From positions 1 through 14,504 of the forward strand of contig JAQICF010000157.1 in NCBI GenBank assembly GCA_027858795.1: a DNA stretch of 14,504 bases, read 5' to 3'. Shown here piece by piece: positions 1 to 9,600 of the stretch (positions within the stretch are counted from its first letter, which is position 1; each line of letters starts with the position of its first letter). Both the position numbers and the translations under genes were made by a program. This DNA comes from Candidatus Delongbacteria bacterium (GTDB lineage: Bacteria > Delongbacteria > UBA4055). The notes below the pieces were generated by a model that was given only the letters and a program-made list of their open reading frames with translations, was not told the DNA's origin and did not search any database.

Positions 1-38
1 ATGTATTACGTCGTCAGATTGATTTTTCTACGAAGTCA

Positions 39-52
39 CTTAGGTACCTAAG
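39..52. repeat. 14-bp perfect palindrome CTTAGGTACCTAAG
   Basis: The 14 bases read identically on both strands. Outside a 3-base gap on each side the symmetry resumes with GAAG (32-35) and CTTC (56-59), giving an interrupted inverted repeat spanning 32-59. It lies in the gene-poor left end, outside any gene I can support. It could be a regulator operator, the end of a small mobile or repeated element, or part of the tail of a plus-strand gene that begins outside the window. The sequence alone does not decide. Confidence 0.55.
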
Positions 53-143
53 CTCCTTCTTGAAAATATAAATCTTCCTTGTTCTACACATTTCTTGTAT
101 TTTTATCAAGTGAAAGTATTATTTCATGTTTTAATATGAACTT

Positions 144-177
144 AAAGGCTATCGTTTAAAACGCGATGGCTTTTTTT
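144..177 (+). terminator. Probable rho-independent terminator, plus-strand reading
   Basis: Bases 144-154 can pair with 164-174 as an 11-bp stem (two G-U pairs) around a 9-base loop, and the 3' arm runs into a seven-T tract at 171-177. The G-U pairs form only in the plus-strand transcript; on the minus strand they become mismatches. It therefore fits best as the end of a plus-strand gene entering from the left, converging on the feo operon. The stop codon of the small feo gene (176-178) lies in the T tract, so this hairpin may also weakly end the feo transcript. Confidence 0.5.
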
Positions 178-331
178 ATTTCCCGATTTTGTCACCACAT
201 GAATCTTTTAGATCGCACATTGAGCATTTATTTACTTCTGGGTCACAATGAGGTTTGCCAGATGTGTATTTTTTAATTAAATAAATTGCTGCGATAAGAA
301 CGGCTAATATTGTAAGTGTCGTTTGCCACAT
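176..331 (-). CDS. FeoB-associated Cys-rich membrane protein (51 aa)
   Basis: A short gene that reads MWQTTLTILAVLIAAIYLIK at its start. One hydrophobic membrane segment (about residues 5-19) is followed by a basic stretch and then a small domain with four cysteines, C29, C36, C39 and C45, in the pattern C-x6-C-x2-C-x5-C. This size, topology and cysteine pattern match the FeoB-associated Cys-rich family (PF12669 type) found downstream of feoB in many anaerobes. Its role in Fe(II) transport is presumed accessory, perhaps in the place FeoC takes elsewhere. The ATG is 9 nt after the feoB stop. Its Shine-Dalgarno AGGA (339-342) overlaps that TAG stop, which suggests translational coupling in one operon. 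The context makes the call secure although the protein is small. Confidence 0.85.
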   Translation of the reverse strand: MWQTTLTILAVLIAAIYLIKKYTSGKPHCDPEVNKCSMCDLKDSCGDKIGK

Positions 332-340
332 AATTCATTC

Positions 341-2728
341 CTATAATAATAATTTTCCTATGTTAAAAACTAAATACGAAACGATCCAAGCAATACTGGT
401 CGTAAAGAATACTGAGAAAGCTGCCCATTTCCAGGATTTTGTTTCATTTTTAATTGCTATTACAGTTGCGATGCAGGGAATATATAGAAGTATAAATATC
501 ATAAAGACAAATGCTTTTAATCCACTATTTTCATTCTTAGTGGTAAAAGTGCTAGAATTTTTTATTTTTTCCTTTAAATTATTTCCTTCATTCTCATTAT
601 ATAAAACTCCCATTGTACTTACAACCAGTTCTTTTCCCGCAAAACCTGATATTATAGCAACATTGCTCTTCCAATCAAAACCAATAGGTTCGAAAATTGG
701 CGAAACAAATTGTCCGAATTGTCCGATATATGAATTTCCAAGCATTGTGTTTTCATACGAAGTAGTTAGGTTATTATCAGATATGGTTTCAGTAGAAATA
801 TCTCTTGGAAAATAACTTAATGCCCAGATAACAATTGAGGCAGCAAGGATTATACCTCCCATCTTTTTTAGATATTGAGAAGTTTTGTCCCACATGTGTA
901 TGATTATAGATTTTGTAGTTGGTCTTCGATAAGGTGGAAGTTCCATAACAAACGGAGTATCATCACCTTTAAAAAGAGTATTTCTCAATAGAATTGCCGA
1001 CAAGATAGCAACAATAATCCCTATCATATACATACTAAACAATATTGTTCCCTGATTACTTGGAAAGAATGCTCCGATCATAAGAATATACACAGGTAAT
1101 TTTGCTCCACATGACATAAACGGTATGATCAATATTGTAACAAATCTATTTTTTTTACTATTAATTGTTCGAGTTGCCATGATCGCAGGAACGCTACAGC
1201 CAAATCCCATTATCAACGGTATGAATGATCTTCCATGTAGACCGACTTTATGCATAAGTTTATCAATGATAAATACTGCTCTTGACATATAGCCACTATC
1301 CTCGAAAAAAGATATGAAAAGAAATAAAATAAGAATGTTCGGAAGGAAAACTATAACACCACCAACTCCACCGATCACGCCATCAATTAACAGATCTTTC
1401 AACATACCTTCAGCCATATTAAATGAAATTACTTCACTTAATTTTCCAACTAAAAATTCAAGCCATTCCATAGGAAATTGTCCCAAAGAGAAAGTAGCTT
1501 TGAACATGATCCACATTAAAAGAAAAAATATCGGTATTCCCCAAAATTTATGAGTAGCAAATGAATCAATTGCTTTAGTTTTATCGAATGTTTTTATTGG
1601 TCCAAGTTTGAAAGTTTCTCTTAGCGCACCGGAAATAAAACCATATTTTGCGTCTGTAATGATCGTGTCAGCAGGTTCTTCAAATTCAGATTCAATTTTA
1701 TCGTGTTGTTTTTTAACTTTTTTCATGATAGATGAAAACCTAGATGAGTTTTTTATCATTTTTATCATATCACTATCATTCTCTAAAAGCTTCAGAGCAA
1801 TATATCTTGGTGAGATTTTTGATAATATATATAAATCCTTAGTTAAAGAAAGTTCGGATCGTATCTGTTTTATAGAATCTTCGATACAATTCCCATAATT
1901 AATATGAATATGTCTTAGAATAGGGTTTTTATCTTCGTAAACATCAATGATCTCATCAGAAAGTTTATTTATTCCGGTACCTTTCGAACTTATAGTTGGA
2001 ATAAATGGAATTCCGAGCATCTTACCAAGCATTTGATGATCGAATCGATCTTGCTTATTTGTTAATTCATCAAACATATTCAATGCAACTACAACTTTAA
2101 TATCCATGTCTATAAGTTGAGTTGTTAGATAAAGATTTCTTTCAAGATTTGATGCATCTACTACATTTACAACTAGATCAGGTACTTTATCGATCAAATA
2201 TTTACGGACATATCTTTCTTCAGGAGAATAAGTTGTCATAGAATATGTTCCCGGAAGATCAGTAATTCTAAATATGTAATCTCTGTATTTTATTTCGGTG
2301 GTTTTACTGTCAACTGTTACGCCTGAGTAATTGCCAACTCTCTCTCGCGCACCGGATATTCGATTGAATAGAGTTGTTTTGCCACTATTTGGATTGCCGA
2401 TCAGAGCGATATTTATGATATGGCATTTTTCATATTCTGAATTTTTTGGACCACTGTCACTAGTTGAACCGATAAAATGATTTACTTTATGATTATTTTT
2501 GTGATCTTTATTGAAAATATTTATTAGTTCAGCTTCACTTCTTCTTAGAGTGACGTTATATCCCAGAATCTTGTATTCTATTGGATCTTGTAGAGGAGCA
2601 TTTTTGACTACTTCAACTTCTTTACCGGATACGAATCCCATTTCCATTATACGCTTTCTAAATGCACCAATTCCACGCACTTTTCTAATAGTTCCCTTAT
2701 CTCCAGTTTCCATGCTTGATAACTTCAT
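341..2728 (-). CDS. feoB: FeoA-FeoB fusion, ferrous iron transporter (795 aa)
   Basis: Takes up Fe(II) across the cytoplasmic membrane, driven or gated by a GTPase domain. Residues 1-75 are an SH3-like FeoA domain starting MKLSSMETGDKG. A linker follows, then the G domain with P-loop GNPNSGKTT (about 111-119), G2 region GVTVD, G3 DLPG, G4 NMFD and G5 SSKGTG. Next come the helical regulatory region and the polytopic membrane domain with the FeoB signatures FGCSVPAIMATRT, MSCGAKLPVYIL and GKELVVSTMG. The C-terminus is hydrophobic. An in-frame ATG 10 codons upstream (2758) would give 805 aa. I prefer 2728 because it aligns with the usual FeoA start, has AAGAGA 6 nt upstream (2735-2740), and the upstream ATG lies inside a Fur-box-like site downstream of the likely promoter. 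The gene heads the operon with the Cys-rich protein. FeoA-FeoB fusions are known in Bacteroidota and relatives. Confidence 0.95.
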   Translation of the reverse strand: MKLSSMETGDKGTIRKVRGIGAFRKRIMEMGFVSGKEVEVVKNAPLQDPIEYKILGYNVTLRRSEAELINIFNKDHKNNHKVNHFIGSTSDSGPKNSEYEKCHIINIALIGNPNSGKTTLFNRISGARERVGNYSGVTVDSKTTEIKYRDYIFRITDLPGTYSMTTYSPEERYVRKYLIDKVPDLVVNVVDASNLERNLYLTTQLIDMDIKVVVALNMFDELTNKQDRFDHQMLGKMLGIPFIPTISSKGTGINKLSDEIIDVYEDKNPILRHIHINYGNCIEDSIKQIRSELSLTKDLYILSKISPRYIALKLLENDSDMIKMIKNSSRFSSIMKKVKKQHDKIESEFEEPADTIITDAKYGFISGALRETFKLGPIKTFDKTKAIDSFATHKFWGIPIFFLLMWIMFKATFSLGQFPMEWLEFLVGKLSEVISFNMAEGMLKDLLIDGVIGGVGGVIVFLPNILILFLFISFFEDSGYMSRAVFIIDKLMHKVGLHGRSFIPLIMGFGCSVPAIMATRTINSKKNRFVTILIIPFMSCGAKLPVYILMIGAFFPSNQGTILFSMYMIGIIVAILSAILLRNTLFKGDDTPFVMELPPYRRPTTKSIIIHMWDKTSQYLKKMGGIILAASIVIWALSYFPRDISTETISDNNLTTSYENTMLGNSYIGQFGQFVSPIFEPIGFDWKSNVAIISGFAGKELVVSTMGVLYNENEGNNLKEKIKNSSTFTTKNENSGLKAFVFMIFILLYIPCIATVIAIKNETKSWKWAAFSVFFTTSIAWIVSYLVFNIGKLLL

Positions 2729-2742
2729 CTTCAATCTCTTAA

Positions 2743-2757
2743 TGATATTTAATCTCA
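2743..2757 (-). promoter_or_regulatory. Fur-box-like operator in the feoAB leader
   Basis: The minus strand reads TGAGATTAAATATCA, a 7-1-7 inverted repeat matching the Fur core TGATAATNATTATCA at 11 of 14 defined positions. The symmetry extends by two bases on each side (AATGA...TCATT). It lies between the predicted promoter and the preferred start codon, a normal place for iron-dependent repression of feo. The match is by eye, and AT-rich DNA makes chance palindromes common. Confidence 0.55.
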
Positions 2758-2774
2758 TTAAAAGGTAATCAATC

Positions 2775-2803
2775 TTTATAAGTTAGTCAATACGTTATGT
2801 CAT
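2775..2803 (-). promoter_or_regulatory. Sigma-70-type promoter for the feo operon
   Basis: On the minus strand there is a -35 box ATGACA (2798-2803) and a -10 box TATAAA (2775-2780), each 5 of 6 to consensus, separated by exactly 17 bases. Transcription would begin near 2767-2768, giving a roughly 40-nt leader that holds the Fur-like site before the ATG at 2728. If the organism uses the Bacteroidota -33/-7 promoter type, this match may be fortuitous. Confidence 0.5.
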
Positions 2804-2834
2804 AAAATAATATATGTCTTATATCATAGACATA
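2796..2834. repeat. TATGTC repeat cluster in the divergent promoter region
   Basis: TATGTC occurs at 2796-2801 and 2813-2818, and its reverse complement GACATA at 2829-2834. The second and third form a hairpin or operator: TATGTCT (2813-2819) against AGACATA (2828-2834) with an 8-base spacer TATATCAT. Spacing of 17 and 16 bases puts the three copies about one and a half helical turns apart. The first copy overlaps the -35 box of the feo promoter. It may be a regulator binding array acting on feo, on the first protease gene, or on both. Confidence 0.4.
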
Positions 2835-2868
2835 GTATAGGTTTATCACTATTTTTAATAAATTAATG

Positions 2869-2897
2869 TTGAAAAATTATTCTTAGAATAAGCTAAT
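2869..2897 (+). promoter_or_regulatory. Weak candidate promoter for the first protease gene
   Basis: TTGAAA (2869-2874, 5 of 6 to -35) and GCTAAT (2892-2897, 4 of 6 to -10) are separated by 17 bases, with the ribosome site GGGGAGAG following at 2910-2917. The -10 lacks the conserved first TA. A perfect TATAAT at 2900-2905 is too close to the ribosome site to serve as the -10. Low confidence. Confidence 0.25.
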
Positions 2898-2920
2898 GTT
2901 ATAATAAATGGGGAGAGTTT

Positions 2921-5900
2921 ATGAGAAAAAGTTTAGTATTGATGTTCTTAGTGATGGTAATGTCACTAATGGCGAACAGCTATGACGTGAACTACACTAG
3001 AGTTTCAAGTTCCGAAATGAAACTTGATATCAATGTAGATTCATACACTTTAAGTGAAGTAAATGCAGATGGTCAAACATTCACCAGAATAGATTTTGAT
3101 GGTGGAGTTAGAACTAATGAACTTGGTTATGCTGAATTACCAAGATTTACTAAATCAGTTCAATTGTCAAATGACAAAAATGTAACATTGGATTTTGATG
3201 CAAGCAAATATGTTGAAATTAAGCTTGATCATCCATTGTTACCTTCTAGAGGTATTATGTCAAGAAGCATGGACATAAGTAAAATACCTTATGAGATTGC
3301 AAAAGAATCTATCACAGATTCATGGTATCCTGGAAATATTGTAGAGGGAACAGATCCTTTCATCATGAGAGATGTGAGAGGAGCAAGTGTAATTACACAT
3401 CCTTTCCAATATAACGCAGCGACACAAACTTTAAGGGTTTACAAAAATATTTCTGTAACTCTTACAGATAATGATACTAAACCTGTTAATCCTTTGAATA
3501 CAAAATCAAACACAATAGTTTCAGAGATGAACGGTATGTACAAAGGTATGTTCTTAAACTACAATGAAACAAAAGTAATGGATGTTGGAGAACTTGGTGA
3601 AATTCTTATTGTTTATACTTCTTCATATGGTGGGTTGAACGCACTTCAACCATACATTCAGTGGAAAGAAGAGATGGGTTATACTGTAAATACTCTTGAA
3701 GTACCTTTCAACACTGATCTTTATGTAAGTGGTGATATTACAGATGCTTACAATGCGAATAACAATATTCTTTCTGTACAGCTTGTTGGTGATTGGGCAG
3801 CATTAAAATCCGAGTATCTAAACAGTGCAACGGATACTTGGGGTTCTCAAGATCCGATGCTTGGTTGTGTAGTTGGAACTGATCAGTACATGGACATTAT
3901 CGTAGGACGTTTTTCTGCAGCAAATGAAACAGATGTAGAAATTCAGATAAATAAAGCTATCAACTATGAGAAGAATCCTGAAATTGGTGGTTCATGGTAT
4001 GACACAGCAATGGGAATTGCCGGTGATGAAGGTCCTGGTGATGATGGTGAGATCGATTATGAGCATGCAAATAACATTATAAATGGAAGATTATTACCAT
4101 TTACATACACATCTGCAAATACAGTTTACCAGAGTTTAGATTCATATACAAAAACTAAGATAATTGAGTACACAAACACTGGTGCATCAATAATTAACTA
4201 TACTGGTCACGGATCATATGATTGTTGGCAATCAATTGATGGTGGTTGGATCTACAACGCTGATATTGAAACAATGAATAACGGTAATAGATTGCCATTT
4301 ATTCAGTCAGTAGCTTGTTTAGTTGGAAATTTATACTATGCTTCGAGTGATTGTTTTGCCGAAGTATGGTTAAGACATCCAACAGGTGGAGCAGTTGTAG
4401 GTATGTTCTCAACTATCAGTCAACCTTGGTATCCTCCAATGGTTGGTCAGGATTATTTTAATGATATCTTAATTGGTGGATATGATTATTCTGCTCATGC
4501 AGGTGAGGAAGGTGTTTCTTTAACAGAGCAAAGAACTCATTACGGATCAATAGCAGTAAATGCATCAAACCAGATGCTTTTAGATAATCCAACTGATGCA
4601 TCAACAAGAGATACTCAAGAATCTTGGACAATATTCGGTGATGTAACAGTTCAGGTAAGAACTGATCAACCTATTTTGATAGATAATGCTTCAACAACTA
4701 TTCTTATTGGAAATTACTCAACTACTATTACAGCTGGTGGAAGTCCTGTAGAAGGTGCTAGAGTAACTCTTTACAAAGACGGAGTAAATGTAACTGGACT
4801 TACTAATTCAAGTGGTAATGTTTCATTAAACCATTCATTTTCACCTGGTGACAATGTGACTCTTACAGTAACAGGATTTAATCTTGAGACTGAACAGTCA
4901 GTTCAGATGGTGTCTGGAGACATTGGTGGTACTTTCGGTCAATCAACGACAAGTTTAGGATATGGAAGTCTTGATATTGGAAGTAGCTCAACACTTCAGT
5001 TTACGATAACAAACACTCATAACTCTGAAACATTAACAGGTGATATCACAACAATAGCAGGTTATACTGCATCTGTTGCAGCGAAAGGTGATGTTAAGGA
5101 TGTAAAAAATGTTTTAGTATACGGTGTCGGACCAAATGACAGTAAAACATTTGATCTTAAGTTTGAACCTGGATTCGCTGGTACTTTTAATGGTAATATT
5201 ACAATCACTTCAACTGATACTGGTCATGCAACTGAATATATTGCAGTGACAGGAGCTTGTGTAGTACCTGATATCGCAGTACCTGCTGATCTTGCAACAA
5301 ATGCCGCTCCAGGTAATTCAGTGATCAAGAATTTCGATATTGATAATGTTGATCAGGGAACGCTTGATTATAGTATAGCGATAAACTATACGAGTGGAAA
5401 AGATATTAAAGCTTCAGGTGGACCAGACACTTACGGTTATAAGTGGAAAGATTCAGATGAAGTTGGTGGCCCAGTTTATAATTGGGTCGAAATTAATGGT
5501 TCAGGAACACCTTTAGGTTTAGCTGATGATGGAGAATCAGCAGCATTGAATCTTGGTTTTACATTCAACTATTATGGTGTAGATTACACAACAATAGTTG
5601 TTGCATCAAATGGAGCAGCATCATTCACTGAAACTGATGTAACATATACCAATGCATCTATGCCGGGTAGTGGAGAAACAGCTTTATTAGCACCATTCTG
5701 GGATGACCTAAATCCTGCAAGTGCTGGTGAGGTTTACTACTACGCAGACGGAACAAATAATAGATTTATCATAGAATGGGATGGAGTTGTAAAATATAGT
5801 GCAACCGCACCAAATACATTCCAAATTATTCTTTATGAAAGTGGAAAGATCGTATATCAATATGCTGATATGCAGGGAGATCTTACAAGCTGTACAGTTG

Positions 5901-6394
5901 GTATCGAAGATCACAGTGGTTCTGATGGTGACTTAGTTATTTATAATGCAGCTTATCTAAAAGATAATCTAGCAGTTCAATTCCAGGCAACACCAGAGTG
6001 GTTGACTTTAGATAAAACATCAGGAACAGTAGCTGGTTCAGGAACCGATGCAATTGCAGCAACTTGTGATGCCGCTGAATTAGAACTTGGAGTTTACACT
6101 GCAGATATTATCATAACTTCAAATGACCCAGATGAACCAACAAAGGTAATTCCAGTAACGTTCACAGTGTCAAATATCGTAACACCTGACGCACCTGCAA
6201 ATATAGTTACAAGTATTTCAGGTAGTGATATTGTGGTTGATTGGGATGTAGCAGCAAATGCAACAAGTTATGATGTTTATTCATCAGATGATCCTTACGG
6301 AACATTTATATTTGTGACTAATGTTGGCACAAATCAATATACCGTTGCCGCAGATCAGGCAAAATTATTCTACTATATCGTAGCAAAGAACTAA
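2921..6394 (+). CDS. Secreted C25 cysteine protease, arginine-gingipain-like (1157 aa)
   Basis: An extracellular protease made as a preproprotein. Residues 1-20 are a signal peptide, about 21-222 a gingipain-type propeptide, about 226-582 the C25 caspase-like catalytic domain, and about 583-665 the Ig-like domain that follows it in gingipains. The catalytic dyad is His430 (NYTGHGS) and Cys466 (QSVACLVG). ESWTIFGD near 567-574 matches the RgpB catalytic-domain end. By recalled alignment, Asp379 (GEID) and Trp503 (QPW) fall on the RgpB S1-pocket residues D163 and W284, so cleavage after Arg is likely. The tail holds an ASH-like domain (about 667-785), a BACON-like domain (about 786-1083) interrupted by a beta-rich insert (about 830-1022), and a C-terminal FN3-like domain (about 1085-1157). 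No type IX sorting domain is evident. GGGGAGAG precedes the ATG. The gene has its own terminator. Confidence 0.9.
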   Translation: MRKSLVLMFLVMVMSLMANSYDVNYTRVSSSEMKLDINVDSYTLSEVNADGQTFTRIDFDGGVRTNELGYAELPRFTKSVQLSNDKNVTLDFDASKYVEIKLDHPLLPSRGIMSRSMDISKIPYEIAKESITDSWYPGNIVEGTDPFIMRDVRGASVITHPFQYNAATQTLRVYKNISVTLTDNDTKPVNPLNTKSNTIVSEMNGMYKGMFLNYNETKVMDVGELGEILIVYTSSYGGLNALQPYIQWKEEMGYTVNTLEVPFNTDLYVSGDITDAYNANNNILSVQLVGDWAALKSEYLNSATDTWGSQDPMLGCVVGTDQYMDIIVGRFSAANETDVEIQINKAINYEKNPEIGGSWYDTAMGIAGDEGPGDDGEIDYEHANNIINGRLLPFTYTSANTVYQSLDSYTKTKIIEYTNTGASIINYTGHGSYDCWQSIDGGWIYNADIETMNNGNRLPFIQSVACLVGNLYYASSDCFAEVWLRHPTGGAVVGMFSTISQPWYPPMVGQDYFNDILIGGYDYSAHAGEEGVSLTEQRTHYGSIAVNASNQMLLDNPTDASTRDTQESWTIFGDVTVQVRTDQPILIDNASTTILIGNYSTTITAGGSPVEGARVTLYKDGVNVTGLTNSSGNVSLNHSFSPGDNVTLTVTGFNLETEQSVQMVSGDIGGTFGQSTTSLGYGSLDIGSSSTLQFTITNTHNSETLTGDITTIAGYTASVAAKGDVKDVKNVLVYGVGPNDSKTFDLKFEPGFAGTFNGNITITSTDTGHATEYIAVTGACVVPDIAVPADLATNAAPGNSVIKNFDIDNVDQGTLDYSIAINYTSGKDIKASGGPDTYGYKWKDSDEVGGPVYNWVEINGSGTPLGLADDGESAALNLGFTFNYYGVDYTTIVVASNGAASFTETDVTYTNASMPGSGETALLAPFWDDLNPASAGEVYYYADGTNNRFIIEWDGVVKYSATAPNTFQIILYESGKIVYQYADMQGDLTSCTVGIEDHSGSDGDLVIYNAAYLKDNLAVQFQATPEWLTLDKTSGTVAGSGTDAIAATCDAAELELGVYTADIIITSNDPDEPTKVIPVTFTVSNIVTPDAPANIVTSISGSDIVVDWDVAANATSYDVYSSDDPYGTFIFVTNVGTNQYTVAADQAKLFYYIVAKN

Positions 6395-6440
6395 GCATTA
6401 AATCAATGTTTTAATAAAAAAGCCGGCTAAATAGTCGGCT
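4925..6440 (+). repeat. Duplicated tail module, copy 1 (ASH-BACON/insert-FN3 plus terminator)
   Basis: From the GGTF motif after the Ig-like domain through the stop codon and terminator, this block is homologous to 8693-10211 in the second protease gene, domain for domain. Similarity is highest at the 3' end: 6278-6378 is identical for 101 nt to 10049-10149, third codon positions included. The homology continues past the stop codon into the same hairpin terminator. Confidence 0.85.
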
Positions 6441-6447
6441 TTTTTTG
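6416..6447 (+). terminator. Rho-independent terminator of protease gene 1
   Basis: An A-run precedes the stem AGCCGGCT (6421-6428) with loop AAAT and arm AGTCGGCT (6433-6440), giving 8 pairs with one G-U, followed by seven or more T. It lies 22 nt after the stop. A weaker hairpin, AAGCATT-AAATC-AATGTTT, sits directly after the stop codon. Confidence 0.9.
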
Positions 6448-6469
6448 TTATTAGTGCAACACAGAAGTA

Positions 6470-6519
6470 TAGTGGAAATACTATATTATTTTGTTGACAA
6501 ATCTAGTGAACAGTATTAT
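6470..6519 (+). promoter_or_regulatory. Possible promoter region of protease gene 2
   Basis: A perfect -35-type TTGACA at 6494-6499 is followed by TATTAT at 6514-6519, but the 14-base spacer is short for sigma-70. Just upstream, TATAGT (6470-6475) and ACTATA (6482-6487) form an inverted repeat with a 6-base gap, which could be an operator. The rest of the 225-bp gap up to the start codon is AT-rich with no other clear signal except the ribosome site GGAGGAG (6611-6617). Confidence 0.25.
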
Positions 6520-6619
6520 TTTTAATAGATTAAAGAAAACTATATAAAATTCATGGAAAAAATTGTAGATTCAAAGTAAAAAAACGAAAATAGAATAAAA
6601 AAGTAATATCGGAGGAGAA

Positions 6620-9600
6620 ATGAGGAAATTGACAATTTTTGTCTTAGTGATGGTCATATCACTATTCGCAACATCAAATTCCATATTAGACGCATCAAAA
6701 GTAACAGGATATCGTATCAATTCTGATACTGACAGTTACCTTGATATTGATTTTAATGTCAAAGACATCAACATCAGTGAAACAAACACTGAAAAGGGTG
6801 TTTTTTCATCTGTTACTATTGAAAATGGTTACAGAACACAAATAGCAGGTTCCCCGGCATTACCGACTTTTCATGAGTTGATCGCTATGCCTTATGGTGC
6901 TGAACCTCAAGTCGAAGTAGTAAGTTATGATTCGAAAGTTTACAAACTTTCTGAGTTAGGAATAGATCATCCGATCGTACCTGCTCAACCAAGTTACTCA
7001 AAATCTTCAAAACCTGAAGATAGATTATTTGTTTACAATGAGTCAGCTTATTCAGCTTCAAAATTTAATTCAGACCCTATCGCAGTTGTTACTAAGAGTG
7101 GAACAATGAGAGGCGTTGGAGTTGGTGTTCTAAAAGTATATCCCTTTAGATATAGTCCAACTGCTGGAACTATTGAAGTAATGAATAATATCAAAGTAAG
7201 AGTAAACTATGTGAATGCAGATCCAAGAGCGAATGAGATCAAAGCAGAATCATATTCTCCTTATTTTGTATCTGCTAATAATACGATGATCAATTACAAA
7301 CCTACAGCAACAAAAGCAGATCTTATGAACTGGCCAGTTACTTATTTGATCGTTGCAAGTGATGCTTTATTAGGAAACGCTGACCTTCAAAGATTTATCA
7401 ACTGGAAAACAGAGAAAGGTTTTAATGTAGTTGATACTTTAGTTTCAGCAAATTCAACAATTTTTGATAATGATGAATGGGTTGAACGACAATGGAATAA
7501 TCTAGATCCAAAGCCATCTTTTGTTCTCTTGATTGGTGATGAAAGTGGTACATATAATGTTGAATCTGAAGATAACCCAGATCTTGGATCTACAGGTAGT
7601 GTCACAAGATCAGACCTTGAGTACGGGGTGATCGGTACTACGCATTCTGACAATAAAGTTGCTTCAATGTACGTAGGACGTTTTTCTGTAAGAAGTGAGG
7701 CCGAGTTAACAGCTCAGGTCGATAAAACTATTTGGTATGAAAAAGAGCAATTTACAACAAGTGCCAGTCTTGACTATCTTACATATACACTTGGATGTGC
7801 AGGAGTAGATGCTTCTTATGCAACTAATTTTGGTGATCCACAGATCAATTATGGATGGACTTACTACTTTACTGCAGCTAATGGAATGACAAATGCTCAT
7901 CGTTATTTATCAGATACTTCAGATAATTCAACAACTGAAGCAGAAATTGTAGCATACATTTCAGCTGGAGCAAATTTCTATAATTATACTGCTCATGGAA
8001 TGCCGACATATTTTGCAGAACCGGAATTTACGATAACAGATATTAACGGGCTTAACAATGCAGGCGAATATCCATTAGTAGTTGGTAATTGCTGTTTAAC
8101 TAATTCATTTGGTGAAGTAGAATGTTTTGGGGAAGCTTGGTTAAATGTAGCTGATAAAGGAGCGATCGGTTATATTGGAGCTTCAATGTCAACTTATTGG
8201 AATGAAGACCTTGCAATGGGTGTTGGTTTAGATGTAAATGGGCAAGCATTACCAAGTTTAGATACTGCAAATCCTGGAATGTATGATGGAGCAATGGCTT
8301 TAGGTTATTCATCTCAAGCTGCAATCAAACATGTTGGCCTTATGGCAGTTGAAAATGGATCTTTTACATATGTAGATGACTATTGGTCATCATATCATCT
8401 TATGGGTGATCCATCAGTTCAGATATATTTCGGTATACCAACAGATGCAACTGCTTCTCATGACGGAGTAATGGCACCTGGTGTGACTTCATTTACTATT
8501 AATACTGATGCAGGTGCTTATGTAGGAATGACTGATCAAAATGGTAATCTTCATGGAGCCGCTAGAGCAGATGGCTCTGGTGTAGCAAATGTATCGATAA
8601 GTCCATACACGGTTGGAGATGAAGTTAACATCGTTATAACTAATCAATTCAAGAAACCTCATTTTGCTACTATCATGTGTACTGGAGATACTGGAGGTAC
8701 ATTCAGTCAGTCAACTACTAGTTTAAGTTATGGTAGCCTTGATATTGGAGCAAGTTCTACTCTTCAATTTACTATTTCAAACTCTCACAATTCAGAATAT
8801 TTGATGGGTGATATCACAACTATCACTGGTTATACCGTAACATTAGCTGTAAAAGGTGATGTAAAAGGTGTTAAAAATACTATGAGTTATTCTGTAGGAC
8901 CAAATGAAAGTAAAACATTTGATCTTAAATTCGAACCAGGATCAGTAGGTAATTTTAATGGCAATATCACAATTACTTCAACAGATACAGGTCATGCGAC
9001 AGAGTATATAGCAGTAACAGGAGCTTGCATAGTTCCTGATATTGATGTACCTGCAGATGTAGCAGCAAGTGCGGCGCCTGGAAATTCAGTTGTTAAGAAC
9101 TTCGATATTGATAATACTGGTGCCGGAGAGCTTACTTATAATATCGCTATCAACTATACAAGTGGAAAAGATATTAAAGCTGCAGGTGGACCTGATACTT
9201 ACGGTTATAAGTGGAAAGATTCAGATGAAGCAGGTGGACCAGTTTACAACTGGGTTGAAATCAATAGTTCAGGTACAGCTTTAGGTCTAGGCGATGATGG
9301 TGAATCAGCAGCATTGAATCTTGGTTTTACTTTCAACTATTATGGAGTAGATTATACTACTGTAGTTGTAGGTGCAAACGGTGCCGCAACATTTACTGGA
9401 ACAGCTATTGATTATACAAATACAACAATTCCAGTTGCGACAGGTTCAAATGCATTGCTATCAGTATTCTGGGATGACTTAAATCCTGCAAACGGTGGAG
9501 AAATCTATTACTATTATGATAGTGCAAATGCAAGATTTATCATAGAATGGGATGGTGTAGTAGATTACGGAACCACAGACCCAAGTACTTTTGAGATAAT

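Noticed and set aside
14..91. 25-codon minus-strand frame downstream of the feo operon (MCRTRKIYIFKKELRYLSDF...)
   Set aside because: No Shine-Dalgarno, very short, and the plus strand of the same stretch gives equally protein-like tails ending at 51 and 71. It cannot be told from chance or from part of a repeat.
360..2768. Several plus-strand open frames of 79-151 codons over the feo region
   Set aside because: All are antisense shadows of the FeoA-FeoB coding frame, which has full domain support.
2900..2905. Perfect TATAAT before protease gene 1
   Set aside because: It lies only 4 nt before the ribosome binding site, so a transcript from it would start inside the Shine-Dalgarno, and there is no -35 box at the right distance.
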